A stretch of DNA of 64,000 bases from Streptomyces sp. NBC_00335 (GCF_036127095.1 NZ_CP108006.1:8485501-8549500); one strand, 5' to 3'; positions 26,425-36,131 are shown, counted from the stretch's first letter. Notes: generated by a model from the sequence alone, not told the origin. Program-made: numbers and translations.

Positions 26425-29400
26425 CTACCAGTCGTCGGAGAGGCTGTCGGCGAGCGCCTGGATCTCCGGGTCATAGGGCCAGCGTTCGGCGAGTGCCGTC
26501 ACGGCCGCTCGCTGCAGGATCCAGTCGGAGTCGTCGGCGGCCCGCTCGCGTAGGAGTTCCTCGGTGACGGGGTCGTCGCGCCAGGGGCCGGACAGGGCCC
26601 GGATTGCCGCGCCCCGGCTGATCGGGTCGGTTTGGCTGGTGGCGATGTGCCGGAGCAGCTCGCCGGTCTCCGGGCCGTGCCAGCCCGCCGCCAAGTCGTA
26701 GATGGCGACTGCGCGCATGCGATCGTCGGGGTCGTCGATGGCGAGCCGGCGGAGCAGGGCTGCGGTCCGCGGGGTGCGACGGTGGGTGACGAGGGCCTGG
26801 ACGGCGGCTCCGCGGACGTAGAGGTCGGGGTCGTTGTCGGCCCTGTCGTACAACAGCTCGACGGTCTCGGGGTGGTCGCGCCAGCCGCCCCCCAGCGTCC
26901 GTACCGCCGCCGCGCGCACGAACTCGGCGTTGCCGTCACCTGCCAGTCCGTGCAGCAGCGACCTGGTTTCCGGGTCGTCGCGCCATCCGGCGGCGAGCGC
27001 GAGGACGGCCACCTCGCGGGCCTGCGAAGGGCCCTGGCCGCCGGCGCCGCTGCGGAGCAGTGCTCTGGCGTCGGGGTGGTCGGGCCAGGCGGAGTAGACG
27101 GCCCACAGCGCGGCCTGCCTCACCGGCCCGTTCGCGTCGGCGGTGGCGGCGAGCTCGCACAGCCACGGCAGCGTGGGCGGATGGTTGTGCCAGTTCGTGG
27201 CCAGGGCCCGCACCGCAGCGACCCGGACCGTGTCGTCGGGGTGGTTCTCGGCGTGTTCGCGCAGCAGCACGGGGGTCTGCGCATCGGTGCGCCGGTCGAC
27301 GACAAGGGGCTTCAGCGCGGCATGTCGCGGATCCTCCGCGGCGGACCGAGACGCCGACCGGGCAGGGGCGGCAGGGCGGGTTTCGGTGCGGGCGAGCGCC
27401 CGTTTCGCGGCTCCTCGCACCCAGTCCTCGCTTCCGGGGTCGGTGGCGACGGAACGCAGCAGCTCCACGGTCTGCGGATCGTCGCGCCAGACCTCGACGA
27501 GGATGTCGAACGCGCTGCACCGCAGGTTCGGGTCGGGGGCGCGGGCGGCCATGTCGCGTGCCACGGCTGCGGCGTCCGGGTTGCGCGGCCAGGCGGCGGC
27601 GATGGCCTTCACGGCGGTGAGGCGGACCGAGTCGTCGTGGTCATCGGTCGCGGATTGGCGTACCAAGGCGAACGTCTCGGGCGCGTTGCGCCAGCCGTCG
27701 GCGAGCGCGGCCACCGCCCCCTGCCGTAGGTACCGATCGTGGTCGGTGAGGCATTTCCGCAGCCAGTCCCCGGTGGAGTGGTCCTGATGACGGGTCATTG
27801 CGAAAAGCTGGAGCGAGAATCTCCTGACGTCCCCATCAGGGTCCGTCCCGGCGAGCCCGCGGAGCAGGTCGGCGACCTGCGGATCGTCAGGCCATTCCTG
27901 GACGAGTGCGCGCAGCGCCTCCTCTCTGACGGCGGGCTCGTGGCCGAAGACCGCCTGACCGACCAGGCTCTCGCGGAACGCGCTGTCGTCGCGTAGCAGC
28001 GCGGCGCCGACCCGCGCGGCCGGCGGCACCTGAACCCAGACGAAGTCCTCCCCCTCCCTGATGACGCGCAGGAACTGGCCGCGCGCCCGGTACCAGTCGT
28101 GGTAGCGGGCACGGACGGCGCAGTCGCGTGCGCCGAGCCGGCCGAGCACGGGCGGTAGCGTCTCCGCGACCACGCGGGTGACCGGGGAGGCGGAGGACAC
28201 CCTTTCCGCGACCATGTGCTCGATCAGCGAGATCACCGCGTTGACGACGGCGAAGCACTGCGCACCCAGCTCGCCGGGATCACGCACCTCGCCGAGGCAG
28301 CGAGCGGCGAGCACGATGTGGTGGGGAGTCTCGCCCGCCAACGACCCGCGCAGCGGAATGAACCACAGCGGATCGGCCGCGAGGAGGTGGTCGACGATCT
28401 CGCCCGTGAGACGGGGTTCGACCATTCCGGCGACGAGGACGAGGGTTTCGTGCCAGGTGGGGTCGGCCCAATGCCGGCCGTACACCTCGTGGATGAGGGC
28501 GTCCCCCGTCAGGGTGCGCTCAGCGGTCAGCCGGTGCCGGAGTTCCGCCGCGGCGTGGTACTCGAGGAAGGTCCGGTGGGGGAAGCCCAGGCCGTCGGCG
28601 CGGTGGACCATCAGCCCGGTGTGCCGGAGAAGGTTCTCCAAGAACGCCTCCCACCGCTCCGGGCGGACTTTGCCGGGGCGCTGCACGGCCTCGTGTGAGG
28701 CCAGTGCCTCGGTGACTGAGATCTCGTGGTCCGAAAGCCTCTGGTAGGCCAGATGACTGATCAGCTCGGGCAGCCGTTCGTGGACATGGCGCGCCGCGGC
28801 GTCGACTTCCCTGCGCGCCCGCGGACTCTGGACGTTCTCCACAAGGTGCTTGATCGAGTCTTCGTGACTCTTCGCAACGTCCTTGCTCTGATTCTTCTCG
28901 TAGACCATGTCGGTGAATGCTTCGTAGACCGCGGTACGGCCATCCGGCATTGGGCGCTCGGGCCTGGCGAGGTAGAGCTGGCAGAGCATGAAGGCCATCA
29001 GCGGGGTACGGGCCAGTTCGTCCAGACATGCGCTGCGGAGGGCGCCGGCGAAGCGGCGGGCGCGGTCGATCGCTTCTCGTTGCGGCCAGCGGGTGCTGAA
29101 GTACTTCCCCATGTAGGCGTGCAGATCGTGGGGGGTGAAGGGCTGCAGTTCGTAGTGCGGCGCCGTGAGGCCGAGGACGCGGTCGAGGACGTTGAGTTCG
29201 CCCTCCGCCAGAGGGCGGGTCGCTACGACGCACCGGTACAGCGGCGGGTCCGCCGCGACGGCATGGGCCAGCTTCTCCAACACGGCCCGCCGCTCCTGCG
29301 CGTTGGGGAGCTCATCGAGGCCGTCCACGAGAAGCTGCCAGTGCGCGCCGCTCCACGGCCGCTGAAGGAAGCGGTCCCGGGTCAGTCCCGGTTGCCGTCC

Positions 29401-30243
29401 GAACCTGCTGAGCATTCCAGTGGCTTCGGCGAGCACGTCGGGTACCTGCTTCTCCTCCCCGGCAAAGGCGCGTGCGCTCACCCATACCGGGACGGCCGAA
29501 CCGGACTTCCCGGCGTTGCGCGCGTCGTCGAGCAATTCACCGGCCGCGTCGCGCAACCGCGCACGCAGCAGCGTGGACTTGCCGGTACCGGGGCCGGCGA
29601 TGAGCACGCTCACCCTGTCGGCCGCCCGGAAGACCGCTTCCGCCGGTTCGGAAGAAGCGGCGGGGCCGGTACTGCTCCTTCCGCCGGCAGAGCCGTCGCC
29701 GGGCACCGCGCGCCCGTCCCGATCCGCGGGATGGCTGCGCTGGCGGACGTAGACCTCGGTCAGGGAAGGCGGTTCGGGAATCTCCGGATACGGATGCTCC
29801 TCGGCGGCCTTGCGGGCCGCTTCAAGGTAGCCACGCACCTCCTCGTCCATGCCGATCCAGCGCTGGGCGTCCTCATGGAGCTGCGCCCAGCCGAGGCGGT
29901 ACCTGCCCTCCACGTACCGCGTGTCCCTCCCGCTGATCAATTCGAGCATGACGACGACCACGGACCACAGCTCATCGAAATGCTGCGGCACGGTCGGCTC
30001 CTTCGACCCCGCCTTCTGCTTCGGGAACCAGCCGTTGACCGTCGAGGAGCCCAGGTCGCCGCCTTCCTTGTACGGCCGGCGGCAGGGTTCGTCTTCCCGA
30101 AGGCCTGCGGCTTTGCGCCGACGCCGGTTGACCTCCTCGATCACAGCCTTATCCGTCTGCCGCTTTTCCTGCAGCCCTTCCCTGAGCTCCCCGAGCCGCT
30201 GCGCCAGCGCCTGCCGTCCCGCATGCTCTTTCCTCGCGTGCAC
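26425..30243 (-). CDS. NACHT NTPase with N-terminal HTH-like region and C-terminal HEAT repeats
   Basis: 1272 residues from GTG 30243, chosen because GGGGAGG lies six bases upstream; the frame stays open further back but is low complexity. Residues ~10-100 look like a degenerate XRE-type helix-turn-helix (STVNGWFPKQK) with a helical tail. The NACHT domain has Walker A AGPGTGKS (216-223), Walker B LLVDGLDE (304-311), and the downstream FPHRTFLEYHAAAEL typical of NACHT proteins. From ~770 to the end are about a dozen or more HEAT repeats of ~35 residues (VRxAAVxALAxxWRDDPET). STAND ATPases of this kind oligomerise on sensing a ligand; NACHT proteins include known antiphage sensors. No classical effector domain is visible. 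Confidence 0.92.
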   Translation of the reverse strand: MHARKEHAGRQALAQRLGELREGLQEKRQTDKAVIEEVNRRRRKAAGLREDEPCRRPYKEGGDLGSSTVNGWFPKQKAGSKEPTVPQHFDELWSVVVVMLELISGRDTRYVEGRYRLGWAQLHEDAQRWIGMDEEVRGYLEAARKAAEEHPYPEIPEPPSLTEVYVRQRSHPADRDGRAVPGDGSAGGRSSTGPAASSEPAEAVFRAADRVSVLIAGPGTGKSTLLRARLRDAAGELLDDARNAGKSGSAVPVWVSARAFAGEEKQVPDVLAEATGMLSRFGRQPGLTRDRFLQRPWSGAHWQLLVDGLDELPNAQERRAVLEKLAHAVAADPPLYRCVVATRPLAEGELNVLDRVLGLTAPHYELQPFTPHDLHAYMGKYFSTRWPQREAIDRARRFAGALRSACLDELARTPLMAFMLCQLYLARPERPMPDGRTAVYEAFTDMVYEKNQSKDVAKSHEDSIKHLVENVQSPRARREVDAAARHVHERLPELISHLAYQRLSDHEISVTEALASHEAVQRPGKVRPERWEAFLENLLRHTGLMVHRADGLGFPHRTFLEYHAAAELRHRLTAERTLTGDALIHEVYGRHWADPTWHETLVLVAGMVEPRLTGEIVDHLLAADPLWFIPLRGSLAGETPHHIVLAARCLGEVRDPGELGAQCFAVVNAVISLIEHMVAERVSSASPVTRVVAETLPPVLGRLGARDCAVRARYHDWYRARGQFLRVIREGEDFVWVQVPPAARVGAALLRDDSAFRESLVGQAVFGHEPAVREEALRALVQEWPDDPQVADLLRGLAGTDPDGDVRRFSLQLFAMTRHQDHSTGDWLRKCLTDHDRYLRQGAVAALADGWRNAPETFALVRQSATDDHDDSVRLTAVKAIAAAWPRNPDAAAVARDMAARAPDPNLRCSAFDILVEVWRDDPQTVELLRSVATDPGSEDWVRGAAKRALARTETRPAAPARSASRSAAEDPRHAALKPLVVDRRTDAQTPVLLREHAENHPDDTVRVAAVRALATNWHNHPPTLPWLCELAATADANGPVRQAALWAVYSAWPDHPDARALLRSGAGGQGPSQAREVAVLALAAGWRDDPETRSLLHGLAGDGNAEFVRAAAVRTLGGGWRDHPETVELLYDRADNDPDLYVRGAAVQALVTHRRTPRTAALLRRLAIDDPDDRMRAVAIYDLAAGWHGPETGELLRHIATSQTDPISRGAAIRALSGPWRDDPVTEELLRERAADDSDWILQRAAVTALAERWPYDPEIQALADSLSDDW

Positions 30244-30438
30244 GTCCCGCCTCCCCACTCGGGTGCTGTTCTGATCCGGCCGATCCGGCACCCCCAGGAC
30301 CATGCTCCTGTGACCTGGCAGCTTGCGGCAGGAAATCCGGCGATCCGGTATCCATGGCCGACCCCCATGGCGCCTGGAGAAGGTGCTCGTGGCCGCCCCG
30401 TCCGGGGCTGTCGAGGCTGCTTGGGGAAGGATTGACAC

Positions 30439-30603
30439 ATGGACATCTGGTGGGCGGCGGTGCCCCTGGCCGGGCTCGCGATCCTCGCGATCGCCCTGGT
30501 GACCATCACCGGCCTGGCGCTGAAGGACACCCCTTCGCAGGACCGCGCCGGCATCCTCCACGCCATCGCGGCATGCGTGCGGGGACTTCAAGGACGCCGA
30601 TGA
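30439..30603 (+). CDS. 54-residue single-pass membrane protein, divergent from NACHT gene
   Basis: ATG 30439 is preceded by GGGGAAGGA seven bases upstream. It encodes MDIWWAAVPLAGLAILAIAL, continuing as a hydrophobic helix to residue ~28 (VTITGLAL), then a short basic, amphipathic cytosolic tail (KDTPSQDRAGILHAIAACVR) ending GRR. A clean ribosome-binding site, codon use and placement 195 bp divergent from the NACHT start support a real gene. It could be a membrane partner or effector of the NACHT protein, but that is inference. Confidence 0.75.
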   Translation: MDIWWAAVPLAGLAILAIALVTITGLALKDTPSQDRAGILHAIAACVRGLQGRR

Positions 30604-30849
30604 CGATCCGTCACCGGCAGCCCGCCGCCTCACAACCATCGGCCCGCTGCGGCCGGGCCGATGGCGAGGCGGCAACCGAGGTGTGGAACGCCCGCACTCG
30701 CGGATGAACGACTACGGCGAGCCGAGGCGCTGCCCAGAGAGGAGCCGCTGCGCCTGTCGGCCGTTGGGTGTGCGCAGGAGCCGACAGCCGCCGGCGAACC
30801 GCTCGAGGGTTTCGGGTCGCTCGCGGCACTTGCTTGTCCGCGAGGAGGG
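30604..30849. other. Intergenic region between converging genes
   Basis: No gene or clear hairpin is recognised between the small membrane gene and the end of the caspase-STAND gene. Confidence 0.45.
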
Positions 30850-33800
30850 TCAGCCGTTGGGCGCTGCCGCGGGGGTGAAGACGGCCAGGTCCGTGCCGAC
30901 CGCGGCGACCAGCTGTGGCCCGCCGGTCAGCGCGACGGCGGTGGCGCCGGATACGAGCATCGTGCCGATGAGGCTGCGGTCGCCCAGGTCCCAGATCCGT
31001 ACCGTGCCGTCCCGGTCCAGGGTGGCGGCCAGGGGCGGCCCGGCCGCCGGCAGGGCGCAGGCGAGTGCTGTGGTGCGCGCCGGCACGACCGGAAGGGGTT
31101 TGCCCCGCGGCCGGCCCGACGGCGCGTCCCACACCAGGACACCGTCGCTGTCGGCGGTGACCAGGAGGGTCTTCCCCGGCTCGCCGGTGCTTGCCACCAG
31201 TCCCGACCACATGGGCAGTTCCTCGGCGACCTGGTGTCCGGCGAGGCGCAGGGCCGTCAGGTGGGCGATGAAGGGGGAGTTCATGAACGCATCGGGTGGG
31301 CCGGCGGGGCCGCCGCCCGGGCCCTCCTCGTCAAGGACCCAGGGCTCGGCGGGTCCCGTGCGGCTGAGCGTGTCGAGGGTCCACTGGCGCTGGACCCCGT
31401 CCGCGTACAGGGCGATGATGACGGGGCCGGGCCCGGACGCGCAGGCCACGTGGCGGACTTGTGCGTCGACGGTGGGCAGGAGATCGACCACGGTGCCGTC
31501 GCTCAGGTCCCAGACGATGACATCCCCGTCGAGCGATCCGGACACGGCGACCGGGCGCCCGTGACGCGTGGCGCATACGACGGAGGTCACCGTGTCGCCG
31601 TGGCCGACGAGCGGCCCGACGGGTTGCCGTCCGGTGGCGAGGTCCCAGACTCGCAGGGTGCCGTCCCGGGACGCGGACACCGCGACGTCCGCGCCGTCGA
31701 CGACGGCGCACGCCACCGAGGTGATCTCACCGGTGTGGCCCACGACCCGGCTCGTACGGTGTCCTCGCGCGGTGACGGCGTCCTGGAGGTCCCAGATCCT
31801 CACGTCTGCGTCCGAGGAGCCGGTGGTGATGACCGGCCGGCCGTGCACGGATCCGGCCGCTGCCGAGAACACGGTGCCGGTATGCCCGGTGAGCGTGGCC
31901 CCCTTCTGGTGGCCACTGTCCAGATCCCACATCCTCACGGTGCCGTCAGCGGACCCGGTGACCGCCAGTGAGGCGTCTCCCGGCAGGACCGAGGCGGCGA
32001 ACACGGAGCGGGTGTGGCCGAGCAGGGGCCCGCCGATGGCTTGCCCGGTATCGAGGTCCCACAGCCGCAGCACGTCCTGTCCGTGTCCGCGGTGCCCGGT
32101 CAGCACCGCGGGGCGGTCAGCGTGCCGCGTGCAGGCGAGGGCGACCACGTCGCCCGCACGCGTCTTCAACGGGGCGCGGACGGGACTGCCGGATGCCAGG
32201 TCCCACACGCGGACGGTGCCGTCGTTACCGCCGCTGACGATGACGGGCCGGTCGTCCAGCATGGTGCAGCGCACTGCCATGACCGGGCCCGAGTGCCCCC
32301 GGAGGTGTTCTCCGATCGTGCGACCGGCGGTGAGGTCCCACCGTAAGAGGGTGCCGTCACGCGATGCGCTCACTGCGACGGGATCCCCGTCGAGTTCGCC
32401 GCACGCGATGGCGAAGACGAAGTTGAAGTGCCCGGCCAGGGGGCCCGCGGTCAGGCGTCCGGTGTGCAGGTCCCACACCCACAGGCTGCTCTGCTTGGAC
32501 CTCTTGCTTCCGGTGCCCGTGACAGCGACCGGGACCCCGCCCAGCCGGGTGCAGGCCACGGCGTACACCTCGTCGTCGTGGACGAGGGGTGCTCCGACGG
32601 GGCGTCCCGTGGCCATGTCCCAGACGCGGGCGGTCAGGTCCCGTGAAGCGCTGACGACGACGGGCCGGCCGGCCACGTCGGTCACGGCCACGGCGTCGAC
32701 GGGGGCGGTGTGACCGGTGAGGGTCCGTGAGAGGGCGGGGGACAGGGATCCCCCGGTGGCCCACAAGGGCTCCCAGTCGCCCTCGTCGGAGCTTCCGGAC
32801 AGTCGGCGGCGCAGGCCCTCGACGCCGTACCGTACGGCGTTGAGCGCGAGGAGGGCACGGCGCGTGCCCAGTCGGTGGCGCTGCGGATGGTGGGCGGTGC
32901 CGGCGCGGTAGACGTCCGCGTGGGCGACCGCGCGTTCGCCGGTGGTGTGGCGCAACTGAAGGGTGAGCGCGTCGGGTTCGGCGTGGGCGAGGAAGAGGGG
33001 ATCCTCGACGAGCCGGTCCAGGGCGTCGTCGCCGGCCGCCACGGCATGCTCGGCGGCGTGCCGCAGTAGATAAGGGTCGGCCCGCTCCCAGTCCGGGCCG
33101 CCCTCCAAGGTCGGGGGAACGGTGGCCAGCAGCGCGGCGTGGACCGCATCCGCGCGGACCGTCGGGGCCGTGTGGTCGGCCAGGGCCTGGTGGAAGTAGC
33201 GGTACAGGAGCCGGTGGTCGGTGTCGGGGGTCGTCCTCAGATAGAAGGTGGCCGAGGCCAGGGCTCGGCGGGTGGCGGCAAGCTGGGGGGTGGGGGTGCC
33301 CGGCGCCGGTGGACTGTGGGCCAGGGCGGCGGTGTGGAGCAGGTCGAGGGGCATTCCCTGGCCCCGGGCCTGGACAAGAACGGCGAGGACCGGCTCGATC
33401 CAGGGGTCGGTGCGCGCGAGCGTCCGCCGATGCAGTTCGAACACCTCGGTGATGCCGCAGGGCGGGTCGATCGTGTCGCTCTCGGGACCGCTGCGGAGGT
33501 GGTCGGCGTAGAGGGCCGCGACGAGGAACGCTCCGCCGTCGGTGTACTGGGCGAGCCGTTCGGCGAATCCCCGGATGAGGGCCGGCTGGTACAGGTCGCC
33601 GATGAGGAGGTCGAGATAGCTGTCGAGATCGTCGGCCAGGACCCGGCGGTCCTCCTCCGTGACGGGGTCGAGGTCGAGGAGCGTCTCGGGGTGATCCGTG
33701 GCGTACGCGTGCAGCTCGGGCAGAGCGTCCCACCACGGGCGTGTCCCGAGCAGAACCCGAACACCCGGAACCTTCGTGGTGCTGGGGGCCTGGCGGCCGG

Positions 33801-35175
33801 GATTGCCGCGGACGAGGGGGAGGACGAGCTCGTCGATGACGGCGGCGGGATCGGCCGCTTCGTCGAGGCCGTCCAGGACCACCAGCACGTCACCTGCGGC
33901 GCGTAGCTCGGACAGGACATCGGCCGTCGGCAGGACATGGGGCATGACCGGACGTTCGCCAACCGGCACGGCCCGAGCCGGCCGGGACGAGGGCCGGCGG
34001 AGCTGGTGGAGCAGGGAGTCGGTGATCTGCCCCAGCGACAGCCCGCGCGCATGGACCGCCAGCACCCGTCCGGTGGGCCTGGGTCGGAAGGTGCGGACGG
34101 CGGCGCGCACCCGTGGTCCCAGCTTGGACAGTTGCGGGTGGGTGAGGCAGACGGTGACACCCAGCAGTGCGGACTTCCCGCTGCCGGGACCGCCGGTGAC
34201 GACGAGGAGGGGGTTCTGCGCCTCGTCCTCGACCCACTGGTGTATTCGGGTGAGTTCCGCAGTCCGCCCGGAGAACTGCACGGCGTCGGCGACGGGGTTC
34301 CCCGCGGCGCGCGTGAGGAAGTGCAGCGGGTCGAGCCCGGGTGAGCAGGCGTGGGCGAATTCGCGCAGGCGCGGGTCCAGACCGTCCAGGACCCTGGCGC
34401 CGGGGTCCGTGGAATGGGCCGGGTTGCGCAGGAACGGCTCGGGGTCGACGCGGGCCTCGGCGTGCGGGGTGCGTACGACTGCCTGAGCCGGTCGGCCGGC
34501 TGCGAGAGCAGCACGGCTCAGTTCACGGTCGATGGCCGCGGCGAGGGTATCGACGGGCACGAACGCGAGGGCGGGGTCGAGATCCAGGGTGCCGTCGGCC
34601 AGCCGGTGCAGGACGGCGCCGGCGGCGCTGGTGAAGTGGGCTCCGTACGCGGCGGAACCGGCGGAACTCGCTCCGATGATCCAGGCGTTGCGCACGCCGT
34701 CCTGGGGCCGACGGGCGGCGAGGTCCTGCAGCTGCTGCTGGACGATGGCCTGACCCGCTCCGCACACGTCGAGGAGGAACAGGACGGGCGTGTCGCGGTT
34801 CTCGACTTCTTCGAGGAGCCGTCCGACGCTGACACACGTGTCGTCGAGGCGCTGAGGGTCGGCGCCGGAACAGGCGAGGTACAGGCCCCCGCCGGCGCCC
34901 CGGACACCGTGACCGGCGAAGTACAGGACGAACGCCTCTGCCTCGCCGTCCCTACGCAGCTTCTTCCAGCGTTTGCGCAGCCGCGAACGGCCCGGCTCCA
35001 GCAGCGGCTCACCCGTGTCCACTCCCGCGCGGTGCAGTGCCCAGGACAGCTCCCGCAGAGCGGGAGCCACCGACGGCAGCGGCTGAAGTGAGCGGGCGGC
35101 CCCGTCGGCCCGGTCGGCCTCGGACCTGCGGCCGACGGGGAAGTCACCCGCGCCGGCCACCAAAGCCCGTGTCAT
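30850..35175 (-). CDS. Caspase-like peptidase fused to STAND NTPase and WD40 propellers
   Basis: 1441 residues, ATG 35175 with AGGAGGG six bases upstream. Residues ~1-245 are a caspase/peptidase C14 domain: strand-His motif FVLYFAGHG (His89) and LFLLDVCGAG (Cys138). Residues ~300-480 are a NACHT/STAND NTPase with Walker A GGPGSGKS (328-335), Walker B LVVLDGLDE (431-439) and sensor-like LLGTRPWWD. A helical region runs to ~810. From ~817 to the end are about 14 WD40 repeats (VSASRDGTLRVWDLATGRP), enough for two seven-bladed propellers. All catalytic motifs are intact. This is an Apaf-1-like sensor-plus-protease in one chain; protein cleavage is probably triggered by a ligand bound to the WD40 part. 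Confidence 0.93.
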   Translation of the reverse strand: MTRALVAGAGDFPVGRRSEADRADGAARSLQPLPSVAPALRELSWALHRAGVDTGEPLLEPGRSRLRKRWKKLRRDGEAEAFVLYFAGHGVRGAGGGLYLACSGADPQRLDDTCVSVGRLLEEVENRDTPVLFLLDVCGAGQAIVQQQLQDLAARRPQDGVRNAWIIGASSAGSAAYGAHFTSAAGAVLHRLADGTLDLDPALAFVPVDTLAAAIDRELSRAALAAGRPAQAVVRTPHAEARVDPEPFLRNPAHSTDPGARVLDGLDPRLREFAHACSPGLDPLHFLTRAAGNPVADAVQFSGRTAELTRIHQWVEDEAQNPLLVVTGGPGSGKSALLGVTVCLTHPQLSKLGPRVRAAVRTFRPRPTGRVLAVHARGLSLGQITDSLLHQLRRPSSRPARAVPVGERPVMPHVLPTADVLSELRAAGDVLVVLDGLDEAADPAAVIDELVLPLVRGNPGRQAPSTTKVPGVRVLLGTRPWWDALPELHAYATDHPETLLDLDPVTEEDRRVLADDLDSYLDLLIGDLYQPALIRGFAERLAQYTDGGAFLVAALYADHLRSGPESDTIDPPCGITEVFELHRRTLARTDPWIEPVLAVLVQARGQGMPLDLLHTAALAHSPPAPGTPTPQLAATRRALASATFYLRTTPDTDHRLLYRYFHQALADHTAPTVRADAVHAALLATVPPTLEGGPDWERADPYLLRHAAEHAVAAGDDALDRLVEDPLFLAHAEPDALTLQLRHTTGERAVAHADVYRAGTAHHPQRHRLGTRRALLALNAVRYGVEGLRRRLSGSSDEGDWEPLWATGGSLSPALSRTLTGHTAPVDAVAVTDVAGRPVVVSASRDLTARVWDMATGRPVGAPLVHDDEVYAVACTRLGGVPVAVTGTGSKRSKQSSLWVWDLHTGRLTAGPLAGHFNFVFAIACGELDGDPVAVSASRDGTLLRWDLTAGRTIGEHLRGHSGPVMAVRCTMLDDRPVIVSGGNDGTVRVWDLASGSPVRAPLKTRAGDVVALACTRHADRPAVLTGHRGHGQDVLRLWDLDTGQAIGGPLLGHTRSVFAASVLPGDASLAVTGSADGTVRMWDLDSGHQKGATLTGHTGTVFSAAAGSVHGRPVITTGSSDADVRIWDLQDAVTARGHRTSRVVGHTGEITSVACAVVDGADVAVSASRDGTLRVWDLATGRQPVGPLVGHGDTVTSVVCATRHGRPVAVSGSLDGDVIVWDLSDGTVVDLLPTVDAQVRHVACASGPGPVIIALYADGVQRQWTLDTLSRTGPAEPWVLDEEGPGGGPAGPPDAFMNSPFIAHLTALRLAGHQVAEELPMWSGLVASTGEPGKTLLVTADSDGVLVWDAPSGRPRGKPLPVVPARTTALACALPAAGPPLAATLDRDGTVRIWDLGDRSLIGTMLVSGATAVALTGGPQLVAAVGTDLAVFTPAAAPNG

Positions 35176-35243
35176 GACGACCCTCCTGGCGTTCTGCTCG
35201 GCCAGGCGTCGGGCCGTCCTGGTCGGGCCCGGCCGGGCATCTG

Positions 35244-36131
35244 TCAGGAAAGGTAGGGGACGACGGCGAGACCCGTCAGGCCATTGGCCAGATAGGAGCC
35301 GAGCCCGTGGAAATCGAGCCCGTTGTCGAACACTTCGTCCTGGTCCACGGGGAACACCTCGGAGAGCTTCGGCGGGATTGCCACCAGGTCGCCGACGTCA
35401 GCGATGTTCGTCCAATGCTCGACGCCCGCGGGACGGGCTCCTCGTCCCGCGCGCAGGCCCGGCTCCAGGCGCCGCGCGAGCGAAGGCAGGCGCAGGGGCG
35501 AGCCCAAGGTGACGAGCTGACGGACCCGCAGTTCAGGATGGGCGTGCAGGGTCTCGTACGCGACGACGGAACCAAGTGAGTGGGCGACGATGACCTTCGG
35601 CTGCTCACGCTGGATCGTCTGTGCCACCCGCTCCTGGACGAGACGGCGCCGCTCCGACCAGGTCGTGTACGCCTCCACCTCGCGCAGCATCGCCAGCATC
35701 ATGCGTTCCAGCCGGCGCACCGTCCTGTCGCGCAGGCGCCGCCCCATGGGCCCTTTACGGTCGTCGACCAGCCAGCCCAGGAGCTGACGCAGAGGCGCCA
35801 GCCCGATGTTCTGCACCTGCTCGGGCACGGGAGCACCCGCCGTCACCAGCCATTCGGCGGCGTCCTCGCGTTCCCGGGCGGTGAGCTTCTCGAATCCGTC
35901 TTCTTCCTGTCCTTCCTCGTCGGCCTGGGCTTCATCCGGCAGGCCGGGCCGCAGCAGATCGGCGTAGTAGGCCATGGCCAGGTCCGGATCCGCCGCCCCC
36001 GCAAGACCGGCCTTGGCGAGCCCCGCCGCGAGTTCGGTCCGGCATTGCGCGGCGGCCTCCAGCGCCGCCTCCTGCGGCGTCGCTCCTCGGACGTAGTTGA
36101 AGATCCCGTGGACCAGCACAACCTGCGCCAT
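35244..36131 (-). CDS. Alpha/beta-hydrolase (lipase/esterase-like), partner of caspase-STAND gene
   Basis: 295 residues, ATG 36131 with GGAGGGGGG upstream. It opens with VVLVHGIFNYV (oxyanion-hole HG motif). The nucleophile elbow is VIVAHSLGSVVAYE (Ser185). Candidate acid and base are in NIADVGDLVAIPP and LDFHGLGSYL near the C-terminus. The long helical insert at residues 20-165 (with an acidic DEEGQEEDGF stretch) is lid-like. It lies 68 bp upstream of the caspase-STAND gene on the same strand, so they are probably cotranscribed. A lipid- or ester-hydrolysing effector, possibly activated by the caspase, is inference. Confidence 0.85.
   Translation of the reverse strand: MAQVVLVHGIFNYVRGATPQEAALEAAAQCRTELAAGLAKAGLAGAADPDLAMAYYADLLRPGLPDEAQADEEGQEEDGFEKLTAREREDAAEWLVTAGAPVPEQVQNIGLAPLRQLLGWLVDDRKGPMGRRLRDRTVRRLERMMLAMLREVEAYTTWSERRRLVQERVAQTIQREQPKVIVAHSLGSVVAYETLHAHPELRVRQLVTLGSPLRLPSLARRLEPGLRAGRGARPAGVEHWTNIADVGDLVAIPPKLSEVFPVDQDEVFDNGLDFHGLGSYLANGLTGLAVVPYLS

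Noticed and set aside
31331..34514. Multiple frames inside the caspase-STAND gene
   Set aside because: All are alternative-frame shadows; the 1441-residue frame alone carries consistent motifs end to end.
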